Origin: Halonatronomonas sp051745425
GTDB lineage: Bacteria > Bacillota > Halanaerobiia > Halanaerobiales > Halarsenatibacteraceae
Direction of reading: 5' to 3'
Length of the DNA stretch: 34,206 nt
Assembly (NCBI GenBank): GCA_051745425.1
Contig: JBNJEB010000006.1
Coordinates: forward strand, 1-34,206
In this document: positions 26,305 through 33,858 of the stretch, piece after piece
Numbering within the stretch: position 1 is the stretch's first letter
Layout of the letters: every line of letters begins with the position of its first letter
The notes under the pieces: model-generated
What the model was told of the DNA's origin: nothing
The model's input: the letters and a program-made list of their open reading frames with translations, nothing else
Databases searched by the model: none
Translations under genes and position numbers: made by a program

Positions 26305-26351
26305 TTTAAAAAAATCACTCCTATTAATTTATTTTTATTTTTTCTATTAAA

Positions 26352-27344
26352 CTATGCTTGTAGAGCAGTAATTGCAGTTAAATTTATTACATCCTCAACA
26401 GAACAACCTCTCGATAAGTCATTAACAGGTTTATCCAGACCCTGAATAATCGGCCCTAAAGCTTCAGCTTTAGCCAGCCTCTGCACTAATTTATAACCAA
26501 TATTGCCAGCTTCTAAATTAGGAAATACTAATACATTAGCCTGACCGGCAACCTTGCTTTCTGGGGCTTTTCTTGCAGCAACCTCCGGAACTAAAGCAGC
26601 ATCAGTCTGCATCTCACCATCTATAAGCAAGTCTGGAGCCAGTTCTTTGGCTTTTTTAGTTGCCTGCTGTACCCTTTTCGCTAACTTATGTTTTGCACTT
26701 CCCTTTGTTGAAAATGATAACATAGCAACCTTTGGATCTATTCCTGCTATTTTTTTAGCTGTTCTGGCACTTGCAACTGCTATTTCACCCAGGGTATCAG
26801 CATCAACTTCTGGGTTAACAGCACAATCAGCCATAATTAACTTGCCATCCTGGCCAAAACTTTTATCAGGTACAATCATCACAAATGCTCCAGATACTGA
26901 ATTAATTCCAGGAGCAGTTTTAATAATCTGTAAGGATGGTCTTAAAACATTACCTGTTGGGTTGGCAGCACCTGCCACCATCCCATCTGCCAGCTCAGCT
27001 TTAACCATCAAAGTACCATAATATAATGGATTCTCAACCATTTCTATAGCAGCTTCTCTGGTTATACCTTTATGCTTTCTTAATTCAACAAAAAGATCAA
27101 TTAAATCTTCTTTCTCATCTGTTTCATCAATTGGATTAATTATCCTGCAGTTTTCAAGCCCAACTCCCAGTTCTTTACTATCAGCCAGAATCTTCTCAGC
27201 ATTTCCTAGTAATATAATGTCTACAATTTCACCAGCACCTAATTTTGCAGCAGCCTCTAAAATTCTACTATCTTCCGTTTCCGGTAAAACGATAGTTCGT
27301 TTTGAAGCTGACGCCTTTTCTTTGATTTCATCTAAAAATGACAT
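26352..27344 (-). CDS. pta: Phosphate acetyltransferase
   Basis: Makes acetyl phosphate from acetyl-CoA, feeding AckA. LPETEDSRILEAAAKL, NPLYYGTLMVKAELADGMVAGA, MLSFSTKGSAKH, DGEMQTDAALVPEVAARKAP and FPNLEAGNIGYKLVQR are typical of the short Pta form, which is 330 residues here. GGGGGGAA precedes the ATG. It is the first gene of pta-ackA and faces tmcAL across a 165-base gap with two promoter candidates. Confidence 0.98.
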   Translation of the reverse strand: MSFLDEIKEKASASKRTIVLPETEDSRILEAAAKLGAGEIVDIILLGNAEKILADSKELGVGLENCRIINPIDETDEKEDLIDLFVELRKHKGITREAAIEMVENPLYYGTLMVKAELADGMVAGAANPTGNVLRPSLQIIKTAPGINSVSGAFVMIVPDKSFGQDGKLIMADCAVNPEVDADTLGEIAVASARTAKKIAGIDPKVAMLSFSTKGSAKHKLAKRVQQATKKAKELAPDLLIDGEMQTDAALVPEVAARKAPESKVAGQANVLVFPNLEAGNIGYKLVQRLAKAEALGPIIQGLDKPVNDLSRGCSVEDVINLTAITALQA

Positions 27345-27383
27345 AAATTCCCCCCTACCTTGCTGTAAAATAAATTCTTTGAT

Positions 27384-27413
27384 ATTATAAAGTTAATTGA
27401 ATATTTTAGTGAA
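27384..27413 (-). promoter_or_regulatory. Candidate sigma-A promoter of pta-ackA
   Basis: On the minus strand TTCACT (27413-27408), 18 bases, then TATAAT (27389-27384), 39 bases before the pta ATG. The -10 box is perfect and the -35 box modest. Confidence 0.4.
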
Positions 27414-27432
27414 AAATCTTTCAATACACATA

Positions 27433-27459
27433 ATTCAACATAAATATAAAGAATCCTGC
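27433..27459 (-). promoter_or_regulatory. Sigma-H-like promoter motif upstream of pta
   Basis: On the minus strand GCAGGATTC is followed after 14 bases by GAATTA, about 90 bases before pta. Of the three such motifs here it is the closest to the spoVG sigma-H promoter as I recall it. Confidence 0.45.
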
Positions 27460-27509
27460 TAAATTTATAAAGTAAAACTTATCAAATTTTTTTGAAAATA
27501 GGTGATATT

Positions 27510-28766
27510 ATGCAAACTACAGGGTTGATAGTCGAATATAATCCTTTTCATAATGGCCATAATTACCATTTAAAGCAATCTAAAATAATTACTGATAGTC
27601 AACCAGCAATCGCAGTTATGAGTGGAAATTTCACCCAGAGAGGTGAACCTGCCCTGCTTGATAAATGGATCAGATCTAAAATGGCGATTCAGGCAGGAGT
27701 CGATCTGGTTTTAGAACTACCTGTCTCCTATGCCATAAGAAGCGCCGAATATTTTGCCCGAGGTGCAGTTCTAACTCTAGCCTATACCGGTCTGGTTAAT
27801 AAAATTGTCTTTGGCAGCGAACAGGGCAATTTAAAGATTCTTGAAGAAATATCCAGTCTCCTGGTATCAGAATCATCAGAATTTAAAAAACTGATAAAAT
27901 CAAACTTAAATAATGGACTATCCTTCCCCCAGGCTAGAGCTGAAGTAATCAGAGAAATACTTGGTGAAGATGCTTATAGGATTATTAGCAAACCAAATAA
28001 TATCTTAGCAATAGAATATTTAAAAGCTATTAAAAAATATAACCTTCCAATCCAGGCCAAAACTATTGAAAGAAAAGATAGCAATTATCATGATAAAAGC
28101 CCGGGGCAAACAGATATTACAAGCGCTACTGCAATCAGAAAATTAGTTTATAATAATAAAATAAAAACTGCCACTAAATATATTCCAGAATGTAATCGAG
28201 AAATATTTATCAATAGTATTTTAACTGGCAAAGGTCCAGCCAGTTTAGAAACCTGGAAGAGTTATAGCCTATTTAACATCAGACGATTGGACCAGAATGA
28301 ATTATTAGATATCCCTGCAATTAGCCATAATCTAGCAAATTCTATCCTGGATTTAAGAAATAAAGTTAATACTTATTCAGAACTAATTGAAAGCTTAACT
28401 TCAAAAACTTATCCCAAAAGTCGAATCCGCCGGGCAGTTATTCAGGCTTCATTGAGATTAAGTAAAAGTAAATATAGAAAACTTAAACTAGAAACTCCAG
28501 CCTATCTAAGAGTACTGGCTATCGGATCAAAAGGAAAAAATATTTTATCAGAGCTAGCAGATAAGGCCAGAGTCCCTATAATTATTCAACCAGCAAATTA
28601 TTTAAATATACCGGACTTTAATACTTCAAATAAATTAAAATATCAATTATCCCTGGACTTAAATGCCAGTAACCTTTATTCCCTGCTTATCCCTGATAAA
28701 ACAGCAAGAACCGGCAATAGAGATTTTACTGAGCGGCTAATCGATCTAAAAGATCTTCAAAGTTAG
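27510..28766 (+). CDS. tmcAL: tRNA(Met) cytidine acetate ligase (YlbM)
   Basis: Forms N4-acetylcytidine at the wobble position of elongator tRNA-Met from acetate and ATP, by the known role of the YlbM family. The nucleotidyl-transferase motif GLIVEYNPFHNGHNYHL is at the N-terminus, followed by MSGNFTQRGEPALLDKW, DLVLELPVSYAIRSAEYFARGAV and the SATAIRK-like TSATAIRKLV. The ATG at 27510 (418 residues) has AGGTGA upstream; a TTG six codons earlier overlaps that site. Its 3' end overlaps the ylbL-like gene by 41 bases on the other strand. It lies beside pta-ackA, whose product acetate it uses. Confidence 0.94.
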   Translation: MQTTGLIVEYNPFHNGHNYHLKQSKIITDSQPAIAVMSGNFTQRGEPALLDKWIRSKMAIQAGVDLVLELPVSYAIRSAEYFARGAVLTLAYTGLVNKIVFGSEQGNLKILEEISSLLVSESSEFKKLIKSNLNNGLSFPQARAEVIREILGEDAYRIISKPNNILAIEYLKAIKKYNLPIQAKTIERKDSNYHDKSPGQTDITSATAIRKLVYNNKIKTATKYIPECNREIFINSILTGKGPASLETWKSYSLFNIRRLDQNELLDIPAISHNLANSILDLRNKVNTYSELIESLTSKTYPKSRIRRAVIQASLRLSKSKYRKLKLETPAYLRVLAIGSKGKNILSELADKARVPIIIQPANYLNIPDFNTSNKLKYQLSLDLNASNLYSLLIPDKTARTGNRDFTERLIDLKDLQS

Positions 28767-29724
28767 AAGATTTGATTATCTCAATCTCAAAATTTAGATT
28801 TTCTAAACTAACTCCATGTTCCTCAGGAAGGATAAATTTATTTATTTCAGTTTTATTTGCAGCCAGGATCTTTAAACGCTCCCCGCCAACTCTACCAATT
28901 TCTCCTTCATAATTAATTGTTCCGGTCCCGGCATATTTCTGGCCTTCAGTAATGTCTTCTTCAGTTAATTGGTTATATATTTCTAGAGAAAACATCACTC
29001 CTGCCGAAGGACCTACAATATTTTCTGAAGAAAAACTGACAAATTCAGGCATATCATAATCCAGGTCTGCAGTAGTTATATAGACACCTATTGATGACTG
29101 ACCGGCTTCTTCAGGATGTTCTCCTGTCACAATTTCAAACTCCTGAATATCATCTCCCCTTTTAACCTCAAGGACAAGTTCAGTTCCAATAGGATAAGAC
29201 TTTATTAATTCAACTGCCTCTGAAGCAAGTTCTACTTTTTTATCGTCTATCTTCACAATAATATCATCAGGTTTAAGAATATCTTCTGCCTGGCCTCCTT
29301 CAACCAGGTCAATAACTTTAACACCTTCACCTGTCATCTCAACCTCATAGCCAAGCTCTCTATAAGCAACTGCCTGAGCAGATAACTGACTCTCAACCAT
29401 CATTTCATGCATCAGGTCTAAATATTCTGTTTCTGACATCCCCGAAGGAATGGCTGAATCAACAGGAATTAATTCCTTGTTTTTAGAGGGAAATAAATAA
29501 AATATAGCCACATCCCAGAAGGATGCCCTCCTCTGACTGACTGAAGTAAGGTAAAAGCCACCCCAATCATCTTCTCTATAACTATCTTCAACAGTTATTA
29601 TCTCACTTAGTTTTATTGCTGGACCAGGTTCATTAATAAGATATTGTGATGGAATAAAATTTACTGCTACAAATAAGATTAATAAAATACCGATTATTTT
29701 ATTTCTACGAGGAATTCTCTCCAT
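28726..29724 (-). CDS. YlbL/SepM-like membrane PDZ-Lon protease
   Basis: Membrane-anchored serine protease facing outward, related to B. subtilis YlbL and streptococcal SepM. One N-terminal membrane segment (IIGILLILFVAVNFIP) is followed by the family YLINEPGPAIKLSEII. A PDZ domain follows (GVKVIDLVEGGQAEDILKPDDIIVKID), then an S16 Lon-type protease domain with the catalytic Ser in GPSAGVMFSLEI and Lys in GGERLKILAA. The ATG at 29724 (332 residues) has AAAGGA eight bases upstream. It lies 21 bases after the sensor kinase gene and is probably co-transcribed with it. Its substrate is unknown. Confidence 0.9.
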   Translation of the reverse strand: MERIPRRNKIIGILLILFVAVNFIPSQYLINEPGPAIKLSEIITVEDSYREDDWGGFYLTSVSQRRASFWDVAIFYLFPSKNKELIPVDSAIPSGMSETEYLDLMHEMMVESQLSAQAVAYRELGYEVEMTGEGVKVIDLVEGGQAEDILKPDDIIVKIDDKKVELASEAVELIKSYPIGTELVLEVKRGDDIQEFEIVTGEHPEEAGQSSIGVYITTADLDYDMPEFVSFSSENIVGPSAGVMFSLEIYNQLTEEDITEGQKYAGTGTINYEGEIGRVGGERLKILAANKTEINKFILPEEHGVSLENLNFEIEIIKSSNFEDLLDRLAAQ

Positions 29725-29745
29725 TAAAACCATCCTTTAAAACTA

Positions 29746-31116
29746 TTATTGAGGAAGCTCAATTATAAAGTTACTCCCATTACTATTACTTTCTACTGCT
29801 ATATTGCCTCCTAAAGCGGCAACAATTTCTCTTGTAATTGCAAGGCCTAGCCCGGAGCCACCGGTCTCTCTAGATCTTGACCGATCAGTCCTATAAAACC
29901 TCTCAAAGATCAACTCTTTTTCAGTATCTGGTATCCCAATTCCAGTATCTTCAACTTCAATCTTTAGATATTTATCTTTAAGCTTAATTCTCACATCAAC
30001 CCTGCCATCTTCTTCAGTATATTTTAAGGCATTAGTTATTAAATTATTTAAAATAATTTCAACTGCCTGTTTATCAATATTTATATTCTCAAGTTCTGAA
30101 GAAATCTCATAATTAAACTTAATCCTCTCATGTTCAGCTTTCTTCATATAAGTAGCAAGTAATTCCCTGAAATAATTATTTCCATTTATAGTTTCAATAT
30201 TGACATCAGTCAATTTTTTTTCAAGCTCAACTAATTCAGTTAACTGTCCGGTTAAAGCCGTAATCCTCTCAACTTCTTCATTAATACTTGCAAGATTATC
30301 TTTATTCATTGGTAAAATTCCATCTTCAAGAGCTTCGACTGTACTCTTTAAATTATGGAGCGGTGTTCTTAATTCATGGCTGAAATCAGCAGCTGATTCC
30401 CGCCTGATCTTTTCAAGATATTTAAGTCTCCCGGCAAGGCTTTTAACAGCAAATGCCAGTGTCCTTAATTCACCAGTCAGCTGTTCTGGTACCTCTATCT
30501 CATAATCACCTTCACCTAATTTACTGACTTCATCAGCAAGTTTATTAACAGGAAGGGCAAGTTTTCTTGACAACCAGTAACTAATTAAGCCACCGGCCAA
30601 GATCATTGCCAGTCCCAGAGGAAGTATAAAACTATTGATTTCATTCCTGAAATTAGCTGTCTGTTCTGCTATTTCAGAATAAATAGCTGGCTGACCATCC
30701 CTTTCAGGCCAGAGCAAAACCCCAAAATCAGTATCATTTATCACTATATTATAACCCTGGCTTAAATCAGCCTCTTCAAAGGAATGCATCATCCCCCTGT
30801 CTCCACCTTGGCTCATCCTCCTGTTACCCATCATACCCTGATGGTCCATCTGATTATCTCCAGGTTCAGCAATATATTCAAGTTGATTAATCCTGGCAAA
30901 CTGTTCTAGATGATCATAAACAGCGTCTTCACCATCAGCTTCATAAATTTCAACTAACTGCCTTTCCAATCTATTAATATTGGCAGCCTCTTCCTGTATC
31001 TGATAATCAGAAAAATACCTATCCAGGCCAAAGTTAAATAATAAAGTAATTGCTGCCAGGCCAATAATCAGCAATATAATTATCGCTATAAAGATTCTAA
31101 ATCGCAAACTATTCAT
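29746..31116 (-). CDS. Two-component sensor histidine kinase with Met/His-rich sensor loop
   Basis: Membrane sensor kinase of 456 residues. Membrane segments lie near 8-30 and 163-183, enclosing an external domain of about 130 residues. HAMP follows (SRKLALPVNKLADEVSKLGEGDYE), then the phospho-acceptor His247 in DFSHELRTPLHN, and the ATPase boxes NNLITNALKYT, VEDTGIGIP, FERFYRTDRSRSRETGGSGLGLAI. Residues 90-111 in the external domain hold six Met and two His (MDHQGMMGN, MSQGGDRGMMH), as seen in copper or silver handling proteins, so a metal signal is possible but unproven. It starts two bases after the response regulator stop and is followed by the protease gene. Confidence 0.94.
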   Translation of the reverse strand: MNSLRFRIFIAIIILLIIGLAAITLLFNFGLDRYFSDYQIQEEAANINRLERQLVEIYEADGEDAVYDHLEQFARINQLEYIAEPGDNQMDHQGMMGNRRMSQGGDRGMMHSFEEADLSQGYNIVINDTDFGVLLWPERDGQPAIYSEIAEQTANFRNEINSFILPLGLAMILAGGLISYWLSRKLALPVNKLADEVSKLGEGDYEIEVPEQLTGELRTLAFAVKSLAGRLKYLEKIRRESAADFSHELRTPLHNLKSTVEALEDGILPMNKDNLASINEEVERITALTGQLTELVELEKKLTDVNIETINGNNYFRELLATYMKKAEHERIKFNYEISSELENINIDKQAVEIILNNLITNALKYTEEDGRVDVRIKLKDKYLKIEVEDTGIGIPDTEKELIFERFYRTDRSRSRETGGSGLGLAITREIVAALGGNIAVESNSNGSNFIIELPQ

Positions 31117-31118
31117 AA

Positions 31119-31820
31119 TTAATCATCCTGACTATCTTCTAATTCAAAACGGTAGCCCATTCCATAAACAGTCTCAATTAACTGATCTCTGGCCAGCCCC
31201 AGCTTCTTTCTAATATTCTTAATATGAACATCAATAGTCCTATCAAACCCGGTATAATCAAGACCTAAAGCCCGGTTAACTAACTGTTCCCTGCTTAATA
31301 CCTGACCTCTATTCTTATAAAACTCATAAAAGATATTAAACTCAGTTCCAGTCAAATCAGCATCTTCCCCATCAAGAAAAACCTTGCCTGCTGCCGGCTT
31401 AATAGAAATATTCAGGCCAGGAATTTCAATAATTTCATTTTTCAATCTGCCTGTCCGTTTTAAAATCGCCTTCACTCTGGCAACAAGCTCTCTGGGACTA
31501 AAAGGCTTAACCAGATAATCATCTGCACCCTTTTCAAAACCCTTAACCCGGTCGTCTTCATCAGATCTGGCAGTCAACATTAAAATAGGCAGATCAAAAT
31601 AGTTTCTAACCTCTTCAGCTATCTCCCAGCCATCGATTCCAGGCAGCATTATATCTAAAATCAATAAATCAGGCGGCTCAGCCAGTGCTTTCTCCAGGGC
31701 TGTATCACCATCACTTGCTATCTCGACTTCATAGTCAGCATCTTCTAAATAAGAAGATACTATCTTTCTTACTTTTTCTTCATCTTCAACGAGCAGTATT
31801 TTTTCTTTCATCTTACTCAT
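31119..31820 (-). CDS. OmpR/PhoB-family response regulator
   Basis: DNA-binding partner of the adjacent kinase, 233 residues. The receiver domain has the acidic pair VEDEE, the phospho-acceptor Asp56 (LLILDIMLPGIDGWE), LTARSD and the conserved Lys in DDYLVKPFSPREL. The winged-helix effector has LTGTEFNIFYEF, VLSREQLVNRALG, RTIDVHIKNIRKKLG and VYGMGYRFE. AGGA lies six bases before the ATG. First gene of a regulator-kinase-protease set; its targets are not known. Confidence 0.96.
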   Translation of the reverse strand: MSKMKEKILLVEDEEKVRKIVSSYLEDADYEVEIASDGDTALEKALAEPPDLLILDIMLPGIDGWEIAEEVRNYFDLPILMLTARSDEDDRVKGFEKGADDYLVKPFSPRELVARVKAILKRTGRLKNEIIEIPGLNISIKPAAGKVFLDGEDADLTGTEFNIFYEFYKNRGQVLSREQLVNRALGLDYTGFDRTIDVHIKNIRKKLGLARDQLIETVYGMGYRFELEDSQDD

Positions 31821-31847
31821 GTCCTTTCCTGATAAAATACCATTCTA

Positions 31848-31876
31848 ATTATATCAGATACTTATCTAAAAATAAA
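31848..31876 (-). promoter_or_regulatory. Candidate promoter and palindrome before the two-component operon
   Basis: On the minus strand TTTATT (31876-31871), 17 bases, then a perfect TATAAT (31853-31848), 28 bases before the regulator ATG. The spacer holds the inverted repeat AGATA-N2-TATCT (31856-31867), a possible site for autoregulation. The -35 box is weak. Confidence 0.4.
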
Positions 31877-31916
31877 TAAACCTGTTTGCAAAACACTCCA
31901 AAAATACTCTGAGAAG

Positions 31917-31949
31917 ATAAATAAAGCCAGCAAAAATTTCCTGCTGACT
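31917..31949 (-). terminator. Probable terminator of the selenium operon
   Basis: On the minus strand AGTCAGCA and TGCTGGCT form an 8-bp stem with one G-U pair and a 9-base loop, followed by TTATTT. It lies about 130 bases after the DUF3343 stop and before the two-component promoter. Confidence 0.6.
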
Positions 31950-31984
31950 CTAATAATTATACATAATTTTATTGTTTTTCCCCA

Positions 31985-32019
31985 GGGACCTGCTCCATAC
32001 CCAACAGTTACCAGGTCCT
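31985..32019. other. Unexplained hairpin with 19-base loop downstream of DUF3343
   Basis: GGGACCTG and CAGGTCCT form an 8-bp stem with one G-U pair, around a 19-base loop, 58 bases after the DUF3343 stop. No U tract follows on the minus strand, so it is not a simple terminator in that direction. I recognise no riboswitch or known RNA in it. Confidence 0.45.
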
Positions 32020-32043
32020 ATCTATTCACTTTTTTCACAAAGT

Positions 32044-32073
32044 CTTTATTTTGTATATTATACACAAATAAAG
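32044..32073. repeat. Inverted repeat just after the DUF3343 stop
   Basis: CTTTATTT and AAATAAAG, with an inner TGTAT/ATACA, form a 13-bp stem with one bulged base and a 3-base loop, beginning four bases after the stop codon. It could protect the 3' end of the mRNA or be a protein site. There is no adjoining U tract. Confidence 0.5.
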
Positions 32074-32077
32074 AATA

Positions 32078-32323
32078 TTATTCACATGGAATAGCTTCAT
32101 AGCCATTTTCATTTTGATAACAACCTTCTAACTCAATCCCTTCATCTAAAAAAGTAGTTCCTGGTCTCTTTATGTTATCAAATTTAGCAGCCAGAGCATA
32201 ACCACAAGAAGAGCTAAGCTTACGGGGCACCGGTTTTAACTGGCAATCTATCCCCTCAGCTTTCAAATGTTTTTCTGCTCTCATTGCATCATTTGTCGTT
32301 GGAAATGTAAATAATAAATTCAA
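32078..32323 (-). CDS. DUF3343 putative Se/S carrier-like protein
   Basis: Small protein of 81 residues in the DUF3343 family, which is named a putative selenium/sulfur carrier and occurs beside selenium genes. The family core is clear: LLFTFPTTNDAMRAEKHLKAEG, then LKPVPRKLSSSCGYALA with the conserved Cys that may carry Se or S. A TTG start is well supported by GGAGGG seven bases upstream. It is 23 bases after the TusA-like gene, last in the operon, and ends at TAA, so no selenocysteine codon is involved. Confidence 0.88.
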   Translation of the reverse strand: MNLLFTFPTTNDAMRAEKHLKAEGIDCQLKPVPRKLSSSCGYALAAKFDNIKRPGTTFLDEGIELEGCYQNENGYEAIPCE

Positions 32324-32346
32324 GGTCTATCCCTCCCTGGCATAAA

Positions 32347-32556
32347 TTACTCAGTTAATAAATGATACTGTAAGCCATCTTTTTCTTCTTTATAAGCAAG
32401 TCCGGCTTTCTTTAAGAATTTACCAACATTCTCTCTGGCAACTTCAGTATCAACAATAATATCTAAATCTTTATCCCCTGCTTCTACTGCCTGTTTAACT
32501 AATAATACAGGTTGAGGACAGGAAAGTCCAGAAGTATCAATTAATTTTTTAGACAT
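32347..32556 (-). CDS. TusA/SirA-like sulfurtransferase, single domain (YedF-like)
   Basis: TusA-fold protein of 69 residues. DTSGLSCPQPVLLVKQAVEAG holds the catalytic Cys of the CPxP motif that carries persulfide (or selenium) in the family. REDVGKFLKKAG-like ARENVGKFLKKAGLAY is the expected helix. YedF proteins of selenium clusters normally carry an extra C-terminal DsrE-like domain; here the protein ends after the TusA domain. It overlaps the yedE-like gene by eight bases (ATGTCTAA), so translation is coupled. A role in selenium delivery is inference from neighbours. Confidence 0.9.
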   Translation of the reverse strand: MSKKLIDTSGLSCPQPVLLVKQAVEAGDKDLDIIVDTEVARENVGKFLKKAGLAYKEEKDGLQYHLLTE

Positions 32557-33643
32557 TTAAATTAGCCTCCCTTCTTCTAGTAGCTATCTCTTTATTGTTT
32601 AAAGTTATATTAACCCAGGCAAAAATAAAGAGAGCAATTATTAAACCAATGGTAGCAACTCTACCATTAAAAGCAACTCCATTTGGACTGCCAGCAAGCC
32701 CGAAGTTATGGGAGATTGCAGCCCCAAATATCATTCCAAAAACAGCTATAACCGAATCAATATTACCTTCACCGGCAAGAATTGTCTGTCTTAAAGGGCA
32801 GCCACCTAACATAATAGCTGCTATCCCGACTACAAACATTCCAAGAAAATTCCAGAGATAATCAGTATGGGCAACAGCCTGACCAGTAAAACCAGGATTA
32901 AACTGACCTAAAACTATATTTGCACCAGTTGCAACAACTATAATAGCCACCATCCCTTTAAATAAATCAAAATCCCTAACTAAAATAATATCTCTGATAG
33001 CTCCTGCAGAACAGATTCTGCTTCTCTGGGCTAAACCACCAATAATTAAGCCAATAACCAGAGTAATCCATAAGGGAGCAAACTGAGATCCAGGACCAGT
33101 TTCACTTAAAAAGATAAATTCTGGATTTATTATCCTGAGTAAGAGCAGACCAACAGCTATCGCCGGAAATAAATAGCCCTTTGAATCCCTTTCTGTACTT
33201 GCCCTGCCTAAGGAAAAACCCATCTTTAAAAACTGAGTTGCCACATAAACTCCAGCAATAAACCCAAATAAACCACTAATAGCAGTCCAGTCTCCGCCGC
33301 TTAATCTTAAAACCATTCTCCAGGGACAGCCTAAAAATACCAGGGCCCCAATCATCATAGTCGCACCTAAGAAAAATCTTGTAAAAGGAGATGAACCTGA
33401 CTGTACCTTATATTCCCCTTTAACTAAATTTGCAATCACAAAGGCTCCGATTATAAATCCTACAATTTCTAACCTGATATTTTGAACAACTCCAGCCCTA
33501 TGTAAGCCAAGACCACCGGCTATATCTCGCCAAAAGCAAGCCAGGCATATCCCCATATTCGCTGGATTCCCCAGCCACATCAATAAAGCTCCTGAAAGTC
33601 CGATTACTACACCTGTTAAAATTATTATTCTACTCTGTTTCAT
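32549..33643 (-). CDS. yedE: YedE-type selenium metabolism membrane transporter
   Basis: Multi-span membrane protein of 364 residues in the YeeE/YedE family. Its sequence fits the selenium-associated subgroup: NMGICLACFWRDIAGGLGLHR near the N-terminus, FLGCPWRMVLRLSGGDW, RSRICSAGAIRDIIL and LGGCPLRQTILAGEGN, with paired Cys motifs likely to pass a sulfur or selenium species through the membrane. About nine or ten hydrophobic segments are seen. GGGGGG lies upstream of the ATG. It is the first gene of yedE-tusA-DUF3343 and diverges from the cysteine-desulfurase-like gene. A thiosulfate or other sulfur substrate is the alternative. Confidence 0.87.
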   Translation of the reverse strand: MKQSRIIILTGVVIGLSGALLMWLGNPANMGICLACFWRDIAGGLGLHRAGVVQNIRLEIVGFIIGAFVIANLVKGEYKVQSGSSPFTRFFLGATMMIGALVFLGCPWRMVLRLSGGDWTAISGLFGFIAGVYVATQFLKMGFSLGRASTERDSKGYLFPAIAVGLLLLRIINPEFIFLSETGPGSQFAPLWITLVIGLIIGGLAQRSRICSAGAIRDIILVRDFDLFKGMVAIIVVATGANIVLGQFNPGFTGQAVAHTDYLWNFLGMFVVGIAAIMLGGCPLRQTILAGEGNIDSVIAVFGMIFGAAISHNFGLAGSPNGVAFNGRVATIGLIIALFIFAWVNITLNNKEIATRRREANLNV

Positions 33644-33690
33644 AGTATCCCCCCAAATTATGTGAATATTTTATTATAACTTTCGAAATG

Positions 33691-33719
33691 ATTATAGCAT
33701 ATATATTTTAAATAATAAA
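33691..33719 (-). promoter_or_regulatory. Candidate promoter of the yedE operon
   Basis: On the minus strand an extended -10 element, TGCTATAAT (TATAAT at 33696-33691), with a weak TTTATT 17 bases upstream, 48 bases before the yedE ATG. Confidence 0.5.
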
Positions 33720-33727
33720 CCCTTTTG

Positions 33728-33755
33728 ATATAAAAAATAAAACTTTCTTATATCA
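33728..33755. repeat. Inverted repeat in the yedE/csd divergent region
   Basis: GATATAA and TTATATC are perfect 7-base inverted arms 14 bases apart, between the two divergent promoters. They could be a shared operator, but the arms are AT-rich and may be chance. Confidence 0.3.
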
Positions 33756-33769
33756 TTACTAAAAAAACT

Positions 33770-33799
33770 TGAAATTAGAGTCTATTTAAAGATATAATT
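33770..33799 (+). promoter_or_regulatory. Sigma-A promoter of the cysteine-desulfurase-like gene
   Basis: TTGAAA (33770-33775), 18 bases, then a perfect TATAAT (33794-33799), 59 bases before the ATG. Confidence 0.65.
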
Positions 33800-33858
33800 G
33801 AGGTGATAAAATAAAATAATAAAAATTATAATTTAAGGAAATAAAGGAGAGATAAATT

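Noticed and set aside
26554..27021. Plus-strand open frame of 155 codons inside pta
   Set aside because: Lies fully antisense to a well-identified gene, with no recognisable motif or start site.
31968..31997. Nine-codon frame MEQVPGEKQ within the hairpin region
   Set aside because: Weak ribosome binding site and too short to judge; probably chance.
32078..33643. Possible selenocysteine (in-frame TGA) in the selenium genes
   Set aside because: The three reading frames are intact and end in TAA; no in-frame TGA was needed to explain them.
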